A stretch of 64,000 nucleotides of DNA. It comes from Flavobacterium sp. N1994 (GTDB taxonomy: Bacteria > Bacteroidota > Bacteroidia > Flavobacteriales > Flavobacteriaceae). Each line of letters opens with the position of its first letter. Within the stretch, counting starts at the first letter, position 1. The notes under the pieces are model-generated. The model was not told where the DNA came from and made no database searches. It was given only the letters and a program-made list of their open reading frames with translations. Below, piece after piece: positions 1-8,661 of this stretch. The stretch is taken from NCBI RefSeq assembly GCF_025947145.1, contig NZ_CP109999.1, forward strand, positions 248,001 through 312,000, in the 5' to 3' direction. The translations under genes were made by a program, and so were the position numbers.

Positions 1-975
1 TTTGTCTTTCTCAAAGTATTTTTGGTACTCGTCTAAAGTTGTAGCTCCAATAGCACGCAGTTCACCACGAGCTAAAGCAGGTTTTAAAATATTGGCAGCA
101 TCCATAGCGCCTTCGCCACCACCAGCTCCTACAAGTGTGTGAATTTCGTCAATAAAAAGTACGATATCGCCTTCTGCTGAAGTTACTTCTTTTACTACGG
201 ATTTTAATCGTTCTTCGAATTCTCCTTTGTATTTAGCCCCTGCAATTAGTGCACCCATATCTAGAGAGTAAACGATTTTGTCTTTTAGATTTTCGGGTAC
301 ATCGCCGTCAACGATTCTGTGAGCAAGACCTTCGGCAATGGCTGTTTTACCTACACCAGGTTCTCCAACCAACATGGGATTGTTTTTAGTACGTCTTGTT
401 AGAATTTGTAATACTCGTCTAATCTCTTCATCACGTCCAATTACAGGGTCGAGTTTACCGTTTTTGGCTAGCTCGTTGAGGTTTTTAGCATATTTATTTA
501 AAGCATTATACGTTTCTTCGGCAGAAGCAGAAGTAACACGTTCCCCTTTTCTGATTTCGTCAATGGCGGCTTGTACTCCTTTTTCGGTTACGCCTTGGTC
601 TTTTAGGATTTGAGCTACCTTGCTTTTGGATTTAAAGATGGCTAAGAGTAAATGCTCGATGGAAACATATTCATCGTTCATTTTCTTGGCAATGATGCTA
701 GCTTCGTTTAGCATAGTGTTAGCTTCACGAGATAGCATAATTTCACCTCCTGATACTTTTGGAAAACTTTGAATGGTGCTATCTAATATCTTTTTGAATA
801 GTTCTACATTCACATTGAGTTTTTTCAAAATGAAGGGTGTTACGTTTTCGTCTACTTCTAGAATACCTTTAAAGATGTGTTCGTTTTCTAGTTGTTGTTG
901 ACCAAAACTTTGTGCTATTTGCTGTGCTTGTTGCAGCGCTTCTTGCGATTTGATGGTTAAATTATTTAGATTCAT
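1..975 (-). CDS. clpB: ATP-dependent chaperone ClpB, N-terminal part (cut by window start)
   Basis: The first 325 residues of the disaggregase ClpB, an AAA+ hexamer that works with DnaK to resolubilise aggregated protein in the cytosol. I translated it from the ATG at 973-975; the frame stays open to base 1, so the C-terminal half, including the second AAA+ domain, lies outside the window. Visible are the N-terminal substrate domain (about residues 1-145), the first nucleotide-binding domain with Walker A GEPGVGKT at 204-211, Walker B LFIDEIH near 270, and the pore-loop segment [13 protein letters not shown]. The [11 protein letters not shown] at the window edge is also typical. The upstream region carries two identical palindromes, annotated separately. 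Identity is secure; only the length is unknown. Confidence 0.97.
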   Translation of the reverse strand, partial: MNLNNLTIKSQEALQQAQQIAQSFGQQQLENEHIFKGILEVDENVTPFILKKLNVNVELFKKILDSTIQSFPKVSGGEIMLSREANTMLNEASIIAKKMNDEYVSIEHLLLAIFKSKSKVAQILKDQGVTEKGVQAAIDEIRKGERVTSASAEETYNALNKYAKNLNELAKNGKLDPVIGRDEEIRRVLQILTRRTKNNPMLVGEPGVGKTAIAEGLAHRIVDGDVPENLKDKIVYSLDMGALIAGAKYKGEFEERLKSVVKEVTSAEGDIVLFIDEIHTLVGAGGGEGAMDAANILKPALARGELRAIGATTLDEYQKYFEKDK

Positions 976-1040
976 GGTTGTATGTTTTACTTGTTTAAAG
1001 TTGACAGGTTCTCTTCAAATTATGTTCCAATGTAAAATTA

Positions 1041-1097
1041 AAGACAAAATGTCTTTTATAATATGATTTTAATCACTTATGCAAGACAAAATGTCTT
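1041..1097 (-). promoter_or_regulatory. Twin 15-bp palindromes upstream of clpB
   Basis: The sequence AAGACAAAATGTCTT occurs twice, at 1041-1055 and 1083-1097, starting 42 bp apart, about four helical turns. Each copy is AAGACA-AAA-TGTCTT, a perfect inverted repeat. A third half site, AAGACA, lies just beyond at about 1103. The copies are 66 and 108 bp upstream of the clpB start, so a transcription factor dimer bound at both could control heat-shock expression. The motif is neither CIRCE nor the HspR box. The bound factor is unknown; the regulatory role is inference. Confidence 0.5.
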
Positions 1098-1168
1098 AAA
1101 ATAAGACAGTTAGGCTTACTTTTAGAAAGTAGATGCTATTAGAGTAACTAGGAAGAATTAGGTAACGA

Positions 1169-1888
1169 TTATTTCTGTTCCTGATATATTTTCAGGAGTG
1201 CCAATGCTAAATTGGGTTCTACATGGTTTATTTTTCCGGTATTGAAGCTTATCCCAATGCCATTATATCCTGGAGAGTAAGTCGTACCACCGCCATTAAT
1301 ACCAAAACCAGAAAAAGTCAGGTAGGAACTATAGCCATTTTCTTTGCGCTTGTACCATAAAGTCATACCAGTAAAGCCGCCTTTTGTAATATCAATTTCT
1401 TCTTTTTCACCTATAGTAAATACCTTGAATTGTCCGCCACTGATTTGGTACTTTTCGCCTTTGACTTTATATCCCTGCGTTTTTTGTTCGGTCATATCAT
1501 CGTTTCCAAAAATGAATATTTTATTTTTTGGGATGTGTTCAAAGTTGGCCTCAAAAAGAGAATCTTCGCAAAAGTAGGCAGACAATATTAACTCACCATT
1601 GATGTCATTATCCGTCTTGGTAAAACTTTCAAATCGATATGCATTGGCACCAAAACGCTGTGCTTCATTGCGAATGAAATAGTATAAGTTAGTAGTGTGT
1701 TTTAAACTGCCACGGGCTTTTATTTTGGCCACAAACTTGGCGCTCGAAATATCCGTACTATCACTTAGGTAGATGAATTGTTGGTAATTAGGTTTGCGTA
1801 TTGTATCCCCTTTTTCAAGAAAAGTAACGGTTTGCGCATAGAAACTATTGGCAAGAAAAAGAAGTACGAGTAATAGATTTTTTTTCAT
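1169..1888 (-). CDS. Secreted protein of unknown function
   Basis: A 239-residue protein that I do not recognise. It starts with a clear Sec signal peptide (a short basic start, then a leucine-rich core, with cleavage expected after the FYAQ at about residue 19). The mature part is mixed alpha/beta with a Gly/Tyr-rich C-terminal third (about residues 165-215), where GINGGG and SPGYNGIG suggest beta-hairpins. It is therefore probably periplasmic or surface exposed. It sits between clpB and a small lipoprotein gene, all on the minus strand, with gaps too large to argue for one operon. No catalytic motif was seen. Confidence 0.75.
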   Translation of the reverse strand: MKKNLLLVLLFLANSFYAQTVTFLEKGDTIRKPNYQQFIYLSDSTDISSAKFVAKIKARGSLKHTTNLYYFIRNEAQRFGANAYRFESFTKTDNDINGELILSAYFCEDSLFEANFEHIPKNKIFIFGNDDMTEQKTQGYKVKGEKYQISGGQFKVFTIGEKEEIDITKGGFTGMTLWYKRKENGYSSYLTFSGFGINGGGTTYSPGYNGIGISFNTGKINHVEPNLALALLKIYQEQK

Positions 1889-1960
1889 CTGATAAGGCTA
1901 GTTACACCGTAAAAATAATTAAATAATCTATATGTTCTTTACCTTGAAATTTAAATATTT

Positions 1961-2416
1961 CTACATCGGTTTCACAGGGATTTCTTGAGTAGCAATGGCT
2001 GATACTTTATTCTCAGCATTGATAGTTACTTTTAGTTCTTTTTTAAAGTATTTCTTTTCATAATCAATACTGTAGCGAAAAATATAGTCGTTCGTTGTTT
2101 TGTTCAGAGTAACATCAACAAGGGTAAGCCCTTTGTATCTTCCGTAGCGTTGGTTTATTTTTTTGCAAGTGTTTGATATCTTTTCTCTGGTAGCGTTTTG
2201 TCTCACTTTGTCTGTAGCTTCATTACTGCTGAAGTTTTTAAAGCGAGAAGTGTTACAAGCTTCGAGTAGTCTTGTTCCCAATTCGTAGGCTCTGTCTTTT
2301 TTTATCGTTTCTACTTCATCGGGTTTTACTAGCACTATTGTTTTTTCGGCAACCCCATTTTTACTTTTACAAGAAAGTAGCATTGTTAGGCAACAAAGTA
2401 TTATTAGTTGTTTCAT
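1961..2416 (-). CDS. Small lipoprotein of unknown function
   Basis: A 151-residue predicted lipoprotein. The N-terminus has a hydrophobic stretch ending in the lipobox LLSC, with the acylated cysteine at about residue 16. The mature domain has a helix with CKKINQRYGRYKGL, followed by beta strands (YIFRYSIDYEKKYF, KVTINAENKVSAI). That layout recalls small NTF2/DUF3887-like lipid-anchored domains, but I cannot assign a family. A TAAATTTG match to the Bacteroidota -7 element lies at 2467-2474 on the minus strand, about 50 bp upstream of the start, so it may have its own promoter. Function is not known. Confidence 0.75.
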   Translation of the reverse strand: MKQLIILCCLTMLLSCKSKNGVAEKTIVLVKPDEVETIKKDRAYELGTRLLEACNTSRFKNFSSNEATDKVRQNATREKISNTCKKINQRYGRYKGLTLVDVTLNKTTNDYIFRYSIDYEKKYFKKELKVTINAENKVSAIATQEIPVKPM

Positions 2417-2607
2417 AGATAGGAAGTTTACTAGTTGTGAATCACTATTTTATACTAAAGGTGTGCCAAATTTATTGTCTTTTGTTTGTTAGACTGTTAC
2501 AGCATTTTTTATACTATTTATATAATTCATAGCATCAAAACAATTTATTTTCCCGTATATGGTTTTCAGTATTGAATTTGTATTTTTGAACCACTAATTG
2601 TAATAAA

Positions 2608-3366
2608 ATGAAAATCGTTATATCGCCAGCCAAATCATTGAATTTTGAAAGCACTGTTCCTACTAGTGTTTTTACGGAACCTCAGTTTTTAAAGGAGGCC
2701 ATTACCATTCAAAAAACACTTAAAAAGAAAAAGCCAAAGGTTTTATCTGAGCTTATGGATATTTCGGAGAAGTTAGCTGAATTGAATTGGCAACGCAATC
2801 AGGAGTGGCAAACCCCTTTTACTTTGGAAAATGCGCGTCAGGCGGTTTATGCTTTTGATGGTGATGTTTATACTGGTTTGGATGCTTATAGTTTGACTTT
2901 GGATAAGTTAGAAGTTTTGCAAGATAAATTGAGAATCCTTTCGGGGTTGTATGGTTTGTTGAAACCCTTGGATTTAATGCAAGCTTATCGTTTAGAAATG
3001 GGAACTTCATTACCTATTGGGAAAAACAAAAACTTGTATGAGTTTTGGAAAAAGACGATTACTAAAACATTGAACAGTGAATTACAGCAAGGGGAGTTGT
3101 TTATCAATTTGGCTAGTAATGAATATTTTAGTGCTGTGGATGCTAAAGCTTTGAAAGTACCGGTGATTACTCCTGAGTTTAAAGATTACAAAGATGGGAA
3201 CTTGAAGATGATTAGTTTTTTTGCTAAGAAGGCGAGGGGGATGATGGTGCGTTATATTATTGATACGAATGCCGAAACGATTGATGACTTGAAAGGATTT
3301 AATTATGAAGGGTATGGTTTTGATGCTACTTTGAGCAAAGGAAATACATTGGTTTTTACTAGATAA
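2608..3366 (+). CDS. yaaA: YaaA family peroxide stress protein
   Basis: A 252-residue member of the YaaA/DUF328 (UPF0246) family. In Escherichia coli the OxyR-controlled YaaA lowers free intracellular iron during peroxide stress and so limits Fenton damage; a DNA-binding helix-hairpin-helix role has been proposed. The start MKIVISPAKSLNFE and the internal FDGDVYTGLDA, LSGLYGLLKPLD and YRLEMG segments are the hallmark blocks of the family, and the length is normal. It has a TATTTTTG -7 match at 2581-2588 just upstream and a strong terminator after the stop. Cytosolic. Its role in this organism is inferred by homology only. Confidence 0.95.
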   Translation: MKIVISPAKSLNFESTVPTSVFTEPQFLKEAITIQKTLKKKKPKVLSELMDISEKLAELNWQRNQEWQTPFTLENARQAVYAFDGDVYTGLDAYSLTLDKLEVLQDKLRILSGLYGLLKPLDLMQAYRLEMGTSLPIGKNKNLYEFWKKTITKTLNSELQQGELFINLASNEYFSAVDAKALKVPVITPEFKDYKDGNLKMISFFAKKARGMMVRYIIDTNAETIDDLKGFNYEGYGFDATLSKGNTLVFTR

Positions 3367-3370
3367 AAAA

Positions 3371-3390
3371 ATCCTCGATTTATCGAGGAT
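3371..3390. terminator. Bidirectional intrinsic terminator after yaaA
   Basis: Inverted repeat ATCCTCGA / TCGAGGAT with a 4-base loop, flanked by A-runs on the left and T-runs on the right. It can terminate yaaA on the plus strand and the convergent gene at 3394-3744 on the minus strand. Confidence 0.9.
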
Positions 3391-3393
3391 TTT

Positions 3394-3744
3394 TTATTTC
3401 ATATAGAAGTATTCTTCATACTCCATTATAGTTTCTCTTGTAACTTTTCGTTGGTCTCGAGCTAATTCTCTCATAGCTTCGACTCCTTTTTTGGCACATC
3501 GTTTTACTTTACTTAACCGTTTCGAAAAGTCTAAGAGTTTATTAGCATCTTCTGGACTCAGTTTTGTTTTTAGCTCGTCTACAAAAGAAGAAAACTCATT
3601 TACTACCTCACGATTTTGATCGTATTCAGATTTTAATTCATCTAACAACTCATCGATTTCTTTAGTGATTTCTTTGCAATGATCTTCGCTTTTCTTATGA
3701 AATTCCTCGATGATTTTCTTTTCTTTATTACCAAAAAGTCCCAT
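3394..3744 (-). CDS. Small helical coiled-coil protein, unknown function
   Basis: A 116-residue, highly charged, almost entirely helical protein. It starts MGLFGNKEKK and carries heptad-like Lys/Glu/Leu patterns through about residue 105. There is no signal peptide or membrane segment, so it is probably cytosolic. It is convergent with yaaA and shares its terminator. A good promoter match is seen upstream: TAAATTTG with a TTTG 23 bases before it (3787-3821). I do not recognise a family; the shape suggests a small structural or adaptor protein. Confidence 0.7.
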   Translation of the reverse strand: MGLFGNKEKKIIEEFHKKSEDHCKEITKEIDELLDELKSEYDQNREVVNEFSSFVDELKTKLSPEDANKLLDFSKRLSKVKRCAKKGVEAMRELARDQRKVTRETIMEYEEYFYMK

Positions 3745-3786
3745 GATGATTTGATTTAAAGTTGTTTTGTTGTGACAGTGTTAAAT

Positions 3787-3821
3787 CAAATTTAGGGAAT
3801 TGTTTTTAGAAATAAGACAAA
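3787..3821 (-). promoter_or_regulatory. Bacteroidota-type promoter for the 3394-3744 gene
   Basis: On the minus strand, TTTG (3818-3821), a 23-base spacer, then TAAATTTG (3787-3794), which fits the TTTG-N17-23-TAnnTTTG pattern of the primary sigma factor in this phylum. It lies 43 bases upstream of the start codon. Confidence 0.6.
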
Positions 3822-3847
3822 TTGTTAATAACTTGTAAATTAGTTAA

Positions 3848-5437
3848 TTAATGCATGGCTTCACTCATGTCAACTTTGTTTTTTCCTTTCTTAATTAATA
3901 GAATAAACGGAATACAAAATAGGAAAAGCAACCCTAAATAAAGGAAAATATCCATGTATGACAAGACTGTGCTTTGTTTGGTCACATTGAAGTCTAAGAC
4001 TTTATAAGCTTTATGTAAAGCTACTTCGGGACTAAATCCTTTTGACATGAAACCTCTTTGCAAAGCATTCAATCTGTTTTGTACATCCACTCTTGTAATG
4101 TCTAAATGAGCAATTAAATTAACTCTGTGTTCTTGACCAAAACGAGCTATAAAGGTTGTGATAATCGCAATTCCGAATGAACCGCCTAATTGACGCATCA
4201 TTCCTGTAAATGCAGCTCCTTCACCAATACTTTTTCCTTTTAAGGAAGAAAGAGAAAGGGTAGTAATGGGGACAAACAATAATCCCAAACCTAATCCACG
4301 AACAATTAGAGGCCAAAACATATGCTCTTCTCCGGTATCTGGAGTCATTACATCGTGCATCCAATAGGTAAAGACAAAAAAGGCTAAGAAACCCATTGCT
4401 ACCAAATAGGTTTGTGGCACTCCACGCTGAATCATTTTACCAATCATTGGCATCATAAACGCAACCGTTATTGAACTTGGCACTAATAATAATCCGGCAT
4501 CAGTAGCTGTCCATCCTAGAATAGATTGGGTGTAAATGGGAACGATAAATGTGGTTCCGTATAAACCAAATCCCATGATGAAACTCATGACAACACCTAC
4601 TTTAAGATTACTGTCTTTGAGTACATTTAAGTTTACAATTGGAAATTTATAAGTGAGTTCACGCCAAATGAAAAAGAATAACCCTAAAAAGCTAATTACT
4701 GCCAAAGTGCAAATGGTTGTATCATTAAACCAATCGTCTTGTTGGCCATGCTCTAAGATGTATTGTAACGAACCAATAAAGGCGGCTAATAATCCTATTC
4801 CTAACCAATCGACTTGGTTGGCTTTTAATTTTTCTCCGTATTTTGGACTTCTAACAAAAGTTAAGGTTAGTAGTGTGGCTACAATTCCGATAGGTAAATT
4901 GATGTAGAAGATATAAGGCCAAGAGAAATTATCGACCAAATAGCCTCCTAAAGGGGGGCCTAGAGTAGGTCCTACAATTACTCCCATACCATAAATAGCT
5001 TGGGCCATTCCTCTTTTTTCAATTGGGTAACTTTCGGTAATAATGGTTTGAGCTGTTACTAAAAGAGCACCTCCACCAAGTCCTTGTATGAATCTAAAAG
5101 CCACTAATTCCCATATATTATCGGCATTACCACACATGAATGAAGCTACGGTAAAGATGATAATTGAAGCAGCAAAATAGTTTCTACGACCAAATTGTTG
5201 TGATAACCAACTCGTCATTGGGATTACAATTACATTAGCAATGGCATAGGCTGTGATAACCCAGGCCACATCGGTTAGCGATGCTCCTAAACTACCACGC
5301 ATGTTGTTTAATGCCACGTTAACAATGGTAGTATCTACAATTTCGAGCAAAGCACAAAGCACTGCCGTAATGGTGATAATGGTTCGTCGGAACCCATATT
5401 CTACTAAATCATCTTGAACTACTGGTGCTGCTGCCAT
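3848..5437 (-). CDS. EmrB/QacA-type MFS drug efflux transporter (DHA2 family)
   Basis: A 529-residue inner-membrane proton antiporter of the 14-TM DHA2 family. The N-terminal loop motif WLSQQFGRRNYF (motif A), the DTTIVNVALNNM segment of TM1, and the GGALLVTAQTIITESYPIEKRGMAQAIYGMGVIVGPTLGP stretch, paraphrased here as motif C region near 130-160, are typical of EmrB. It is the last gene of a four-gene minus-strand operon after TetR, a TolC-like outer-membrane factor and an HlyD-like adaptor, so it should form a tripartite pump moving drugs or lipophilic anions across both membranes. Substrate cannot be read from sequence. Length is typical. Confidence 0.95.
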   Translation of the reverse strand: MAAAPVVQDDLVEYGFRRTIITITAVLCALLEIVDTTIVNVALNNMRGSLGASLTDVAWVITAYAIANVIVIPMTSWLSQQFGRRNYFAASIIIFTVASFMCGNADNIWELVAFRFIQGLGGGALLVTAQTIITESYPIEKRGMAQAIYGMGVIVGPTLGPPLGGYLVDNFSWPYIFYINLPIGIVATLLTLTFVRSPKYGEKLKANQVDWLGIGLLAAFIGSLQYILEHGQQDDWFNDTTICTLAVISFLGLFFFIWRELTYKFPIVNLNVLKDSNLKVGVVMSFIMGFGLYGTTFIVPIYTQSILGWTATDAGLLLVPSSITVAFMMPMIGKMIQRGVPQTYLVAMGFLAFFVFTYWMHDVMTPDTGEEHMFWPLIVRGLGLGLLFVPITTLSLSSLKGKSIGEGAAFTGMMRQLGGSFGIAIITTFIARFGQEHRVNLIAHLDITRVDVQNRLNALQRGFMSKGFSPEVALHKAYKVLDFNVTKQSTVLSYMDIFLYLGLLFLFCIPFILLIKKGKNKVDMSEAMH

Positions 5438-5474
5438 TTTTTAATTGTGAATTATGAATGGTAAATTGTGAATT

Positions 5475-6548
5475 TTACTTTAAGATTACATCTACGTCAA
5501 CATTCATTCCGGAACGTAGTAATTTTATTTTTTCTTTATCGTTGTTATCTGTAAAATTAATTCTAACGGGTAGTCTTTGAACCGTTTTTACAAAGTTTCC
5601 GCTGGCATTATCAGGAGGCAAAAGAGAAAATTTAGAGCCGGTAGCAGGTGAAAACGAACTAACTTCGCCTTCGAAATCGATACCTGGGAAAGCATCAATT
5701 TTCAGCTTTACCTTTTGACCTTGGCGCATTTTGTCTAATTGAGTTTCTTTGAAATTAGCGATCACCCAAGTTTCATTATTATTAACAATATAAAACAATG
5801 ACTGTCCTGGTTGTACTAATTGGCCAGGTTGAATGTCAACAGTAGAAACTTGCCCATCAATAGAGGCGGTAACCACAGTATAACTTAAATTTAAATTGGC
5901 GGCATCTAAAGCAGCTTGGGCCTTTTTAACATTGGCAGCAGCTACTAAAACTTGTTTGCTACTCACATTGGATTTTGATGCGGCCACTGATTTTTGAAAA
6001 GAGGATGCCTTTTGTTGGTCTTGTATGATTTGCAACTGACTTTGAGCTTCTTGTTTAGTGGCTTCCGCTTGTTCAAATTGTTGTTTGGTAATTGAATGAT
6101 TTTTGTATAGGTTGCTGTAGCGTTCAAAGTCGGCAGACGCTCTTCTTAGACGAATTTTAGCAGTTTCGATGCTTCCATTAGCCGATTGTACGTTGGCATT
6201 CGAGACAGAAACATTAGCTTCGGCAGAACCAATGTCGGCTTTGGCTACTTCTAAACTGTTTTCGGCTGCAGCCAAATTAGCTTTAGCTTCTTCTAATTTC
6301 ACTATGTACTCACTATTGTCAATTATAAAAAGCGTATCTCCTTTTTTGACCACATCATTGTCTTTTACCAAAACTTTTGTGATGTACCCGCCAACTCTTG
6401 GAATGATGGGGTTCATTTTTTTGGCTAATTGCGCATCATCAGTCGTTTCGTGCGAAAGAGAGTGAATGTATTTGTAACCTCCATATGATACTCCAATAAC
6501 GAGAAGAACAATGAATATTAGCGTGAATTTTTTATTGGTATTTGCCAT
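5475..6548 (-). CDS. HlyD/EmrA-type membrane fusion protein
   Basis: A 357-residue periplasmic adaptor of a tripartite efflux pump. It has one N-terminal membrane anchor (about residues 8-27), then a biotinyl-lipoyl-like half (PRVGGYITKVLVKDNDVVKKGD), a long alpha-hairpin rich in Ala/Gln/Lys (about 75-210), the second lipoyl half (ASIDGQVSTVDIQPGQLVQPGQ) and a beta-barrel with the DKMRQGQKVKLKIDAFPG segment. The DDAQ motif near residue 36 is characteristic of EmrA/VceA proteins. It lies 11 bases after the TolC-like gene and 37 bases before the transporter gene, in the same direction. Confidence 0.95.
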   Translation of the reverse strand: MANTNKKFTLIFIVLLVIGVSYGGYKYIHSLSHETTDDAQLAKKMNPIIPRVGGYITKVLVKDNDVVKKGDTLFIIDNSEYIVKLEEAKANLAAAENSLEVAKADIGSAEANVSVSNANVQSANGSIETAKIRLRRASADFERYSNLYKNHSITKQQFEQAEATKQEAQSQLQIIQDQQKASSFQKSVAASKSNVSSKQVLVAAANVKKAQAALDAANLNLSYTVVTASIDGQVSTVDIQPGQLVQPGQSLFYIVNNNETWVIANFKETQLDKMRQGQKVKLKIDAFPGIDFEGEVSSFSPATGSKFSLLPPDNASGNFVKTVQRLPVRINFTDNNDKEKIKLLRSGMNVDVDVILK

Positions 6549-6559
6549 GGTTTCTATTT

Positions 6560-7888
6560 TTAGTTTTGAGTGATGTTTAATGAATTGATTAATTTTCCGG
6601 AAGCGAATTGTAATTCGTAATATTTCTGTGCTATATCGGCTTTAGAAAGTGCTTGGTTGATTTTGGCTTGTAATTGTTGGTAATCGGCTTCTAATAAATC
6701 GTTAGTATCCGAAAGATTGTTATCGTATTTGTCTTTTACAATGCGATAGTTTTCAATAGCTTGTTCCACTGCTTTTTCGTAAACTAAACTTTGTTTCAAC
6801 GATAGGTTATAGTTTTGTTGCGATTGAAAAATTTCTTCTTTGATTTCGTTACTTAACGTTGTAACCGCTATCTCTGTTTCTTTAGCTTTACTTTGTGCTA
6901 ATTTTACTTGTTTGCCATTTTTGAAGATGTTTGATAAATCATAAGAAACACCAACTCCAACATTCATAGCATTGGTAACTGTTAACACATTATTTAAATC
7001 AAATGCAATATATCCACCGGTTAAAGAAAGAGAAGGGTAGTAATTTCCTTTGGCGATTTTGATGCCGTTTTCTGCTGCAGCTTTTTTCAGTTCCAACGAT
7101 TTTAAATCATTTCTTTCTCCATTTGACATATTGTCTTTGTTACTAGCCATATCTCTTTTTACAGCTTCGATATCAATTTCAACTTCGGTATTTTCTGGAA
7201 GTTTTAAAAGTGTTATCAATCTATAATTGGCAATGGCTGAGTTTTTCTTAGCATTATCCAAAGACAATTGCACATTGGATTGTTGTAACTGGGCTTTAAG
7301 CAAATCGTTTCGTGCAATCAAACCGTTTTCTTCCATAGCCGTAAAGTCTTTTACCCTTTGCTCTGCCGTTTTTAGATTGTCTTCAATTAAAGCAGTCATT
7401 TGTTGCGCTTTGTATAGTGTAGAAAATAAATTCACTACTTCTAATCCGATTTGCTCTTTAGAGTGCTTCTCAGAGAAGGTTTCGGCCTTATACATGTTAT
7501 CGGACTCGTTGATACTATTTTTTAATTTAAAGCCATTAAAAACAGGCATAGCGACATTGACTTGTCCTAACATGAGTTGATCAATTTTCAAAGGAGCCGA
7601 AGAACCTGAACTGCTTCCGCTATTTGATTGAATGTTAGAAACTACATTTGCACTTGATAGGCGTAGGTATTGTCCAGAAGCTTTTACACTTGGATAACGG
7701 TTGTTTTTTGCAATGTCTAACTCTAGTTTTGAAGTGGCTACTTTGGTTTTGGCAAGTGCAGCATCATCACTGTTGGTGACAGCCAATTCAACTGCTTCTT
7801 TTAGCGTAAGTAGTTTTTTTTCTTGTGCCTGATTTTTAGTCATAGTCAAAAGAAGAAAGGCGAGGAGAACCATTGGATTAATTTTCAT
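6560..7888 (-). CDS. TolC-family outer-membrane efflux protein
   Basis: A 442-residue outer-membrane channel of the TolC/OEP family with a Sec signal peptide (about residues 1-21, ending NQAQ). Two repeated OEP halves are visible: SLTLKEAVELAVTNSDD-like start near 24-40 and a second helical barrel half after about 245 (NDLKSLELKKAAAENGIKIAKG). Long Gln/Asn/Ala-rich helices form the periplasmic tunnel. Its first 11 bases overlap the end of the TetR gene, indicating translational coupling. It should provide the outer-membrane exit for the adaptor and transporter encoded downstream. Confidence 0.95.
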   Translation of the reverse strand: MKINPMVLLAFLLLTMTKNQAQEKKLLTLKEAVELAVTNSDDAALAKTKVATSKLELDIAKNNRYPSVKASGQYLRLSSANVVSNIQSNSGSSSGSSAPLKIDQLMLGQVNVAMPVFNGFKLKNSINESDNMYKAETFSEKHSKEQIGLEVVNLFSTLYKAQQMTALIEDNLKTAEQRVKDFTAMEENGLIARNDLLKAQLQQSNVQLSLDNAKKNSAIANYRLITLLKLPENTEVEIDIEAVKRDMASNKDNMSNGERNDLKSLELKKAAAENGIKIAKGNYYPSLSLTGGYIAFDLNNVLTVTNAMNVGVGVSYDLSNIFKNGKQVKLAQSKAKETEIAVTTLSNEIKEEIFQSQQNYNLSLKQSLVYEKAVEQAIENYRIVKDKYDNNLSDTNDLLEADYQQLQAKINQALSKADIAQKYYELQFASGKLINSLNITQN

Positions 7889-8501
7889 ATACTAAAAGTG
7901 CTTTTATGGTTTTTTGAATGTGTTGTGTTAATGTAGTTGCAACAAAATTGTTGTAATCTTCTTCTGTTTTCAAATTGAAAATCTCATCGTAAAAATGTTT
8001 GTTCATATGAAAATGAAAATAGGTCCCCATGATTGTAGGAGAGAGCAGGGCAACATTGATATTTTTCTGAAACATACCTAAATCTTGCCCTTCCTTGATA
8101 ATTCTTTCTAAAGCTTTTAGATTGTTGATCTTCATTTCGGTAAATTTTTCAAAGTTTAATTCTCTTTTTTTAGTGGAGAATTCGAAATGAATAATTTGAT
8201 ACATGCAACGGTTTTTGTTGATTCTACTGATATAAAGTTCAATCAGTTTATCAATCTTTTCCAAAGGGGTGATGTTTTCATTATACAAGCTTTCCAATTG
8301 CAAGCGCATATCAGCAATTCTGTATATGATAAGAGATTCCAACATCTTTTCTTTAGATCCAAAATAATAGGATATCATGGCGATATTAATGTTGGCTTTT
8401 TTGGCAATATCCCTAATCGAAGTACCGTCAAATCCTTCTTCGGCAAATAACTGCTCGGCTACTTGAAGAATCTCTAATTGTTTTTCGTTTAAGTCGGTCA
8501 T
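7878..8501 (-). CDS. TetR/AcrR-family transcriptional repressor
   Basis: A 207-residue one-component regulator. The N-terminal helix-turn-helix is clear: ILQVAEQLFAEEGFDGTSIRDIAKKANIN, paraphrased as residues 9-40, with ISYYFGSKEKMLE as the recognition-helix end. The C-terminal ligand-binding domain is less conserved. It is the first gene of the efflux operon and overlaps the TolC-like gene by 11 bases. Two palindromes over the operon promoter (8532-8565) are the obvious operators, so it most likely represses its own operon and releases DNA on binding a pump substrate. The family is certain; the ligand is unknown. Confidence 0.95.
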   Translation of the reverse strand: MTDLNEKQLEILQVAEQLFAEEGFDGTSIRDIAKKANINIAMISYYFGSKEKMLESLIIYRIADMRLQLESLYNENITPLEKIDKLIELYISRINKNRCMYQIIHFEFSTKKRELNFEKFTEMKINNLKALERIIKEGQDLGMFQKNINVALLSPTIMGTYFHFHMNKHFYDEIFNLKTEEDYNNFVATTLTQHIQKTIKALLVYEN

Positions 8502-8526
8502 GGTTTTATGATTTGTAAATCGATGA

Positions 8527-8565
8527 CAAAATTAAACACTTGTTTAAATTAAACGTTTGTTTAAT
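8527..8565 (-). promoter_or_regulatory. Efflux operon promoter with two operator palindromes
   Basis: Two adjacent palindromes lie just upstream of the TetR start: TTAAACA-CT-TGTTTAA (8532-8547) and ATTAAAC-GTTT-GTTTAAT (8548-8565). Both share the TTAAAC...GTTTAA half sites. On the minus strand a TAATTTTG -7 element (8527-8534) overlaps the first palindrome, so a bound repressor would block polymerase. The assignment to the adjacent TetR protein is inference from position. Confidence 0.75.
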
Positions 8566-8661
8566 TTTCTTTTAACATTAATTTAACTAAAATAAACATC
8601 ATAGATAAATTCTATATTGAATATTTATAAAATTAATTATCAATTATATAGTATATTCTAT

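Noticed and set aside
338..613. 91-codon plus-strand frame
   Set aside because: It lies antisense to the well-supported clpB coding sequence.
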